DNA of 58,247 nucleotides from Bacilli bacterium (GTDB lineage Bacteria > Bacillota_I > Bacilli_A > RFN20 > CAG-826): positions 1 through 58,247 of the forward strand of contig JAILBR010000069.1 in NCBI GenBank assembly GCA_024680795.1, in the 5' to 3' direction. Positions 58,163-58,247 of this stretch are shown in pieces (the stretch's first letter is position 1; each line of letters opens with the position of its first letter). The notes below the pieces were generated by a model. The model was not told where the DNA came from and did not search any database. It was given only the letters and a program-made list of their open reading frames with translations. Position numbers and translations under genes: made by a program.

Positions 58163-58247
58163 ATGAACACTTTGGAAATCATAGGCAATAATTACTTCGG
58201 GAAATACGATTGTATAAGAGAAGCGTCTCGAGCGGTTATTTTAAAAG
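58163..58247 (+). CDS. start of a CDS truncated by window end (possibly NUDIX-like)
   Basis: ATG followed by MNTLEIIGNNYFGKYDCIREASRAVILK, open to the window end. Confidence 0.5.
   Translation, partial: MNTLEIIGNNYFGKYDCIREASRAVILK

Noticed and set aside
1-58247. CRISPR arrays, transposons, prophage, toxin-antitoxin or defence islands
   Set aside because: Looked for direct repeats with spacers, IS-like ends, integrase or defence-gene motifs; none seen. The window is mainly core genes.

Overview
This 58.2-kb window is a low-GC, mostly housekeeping segment of a Bacillota (Bacilli-type) chromosome. It uses standard stop codons, with TGA as a stop. I saw no CRISPR array, prophage, transposase or rRNA.

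Main gene blocks:
- cmk, der, HU, a short CCA nucleotidyltransferase, dnaD-like, nth, recU
- divIVA/gpsB, rnpB, pgsA, cinA-C, recA, rny, ymdB, miaB, ymcA/ylbF, miaA, fhs
- two tandem fused FtsX/MacB-type ABC transporters
- ychF, ispF, argS, rpoE, nrnA, cysQ-like
- VanZ plus a heterodimeric ABC exporter, gdhA
- a 5-tRNA cluster, pgi, gpmI, pepF, pduL
- a SAM riboswitch, metK, GT2, hpf
- an unknown two-gene operon, CDF, gpx, an LDH-like dehydrogenase, an ECF S component, sdaA, M18 aminopeptidase

Most unusual observations:
(1) An ORF joins a LicA/choline-kinase-like domain to a complete Nfu (NifU C-terminal) domain, with an internal Shine-Dalgarno and ATG exactly at the junction.
(2) The stop codon of that ORF directly abuts a tRNA-Gln with no spacer.
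(3) The P1 and P2 strands of RNase P RNA are encoded inside the last codons of the upstream DivIVA-domain CDS.
(4) The SAM riboswitch has a reduced P2 but keeps the core pseudoknot.
(5) Both tRNA-Leu genes carry the same A5-C68 acceptor mismatch.
(6) An uncharacterised operon has a strong promoter with a palindromic spacer and a structured leader.
(7) A terminator-like hairpin swallows the RBS of the tandem ABC operon.

All calls come from reading the sequence. No database search or folding program was run.
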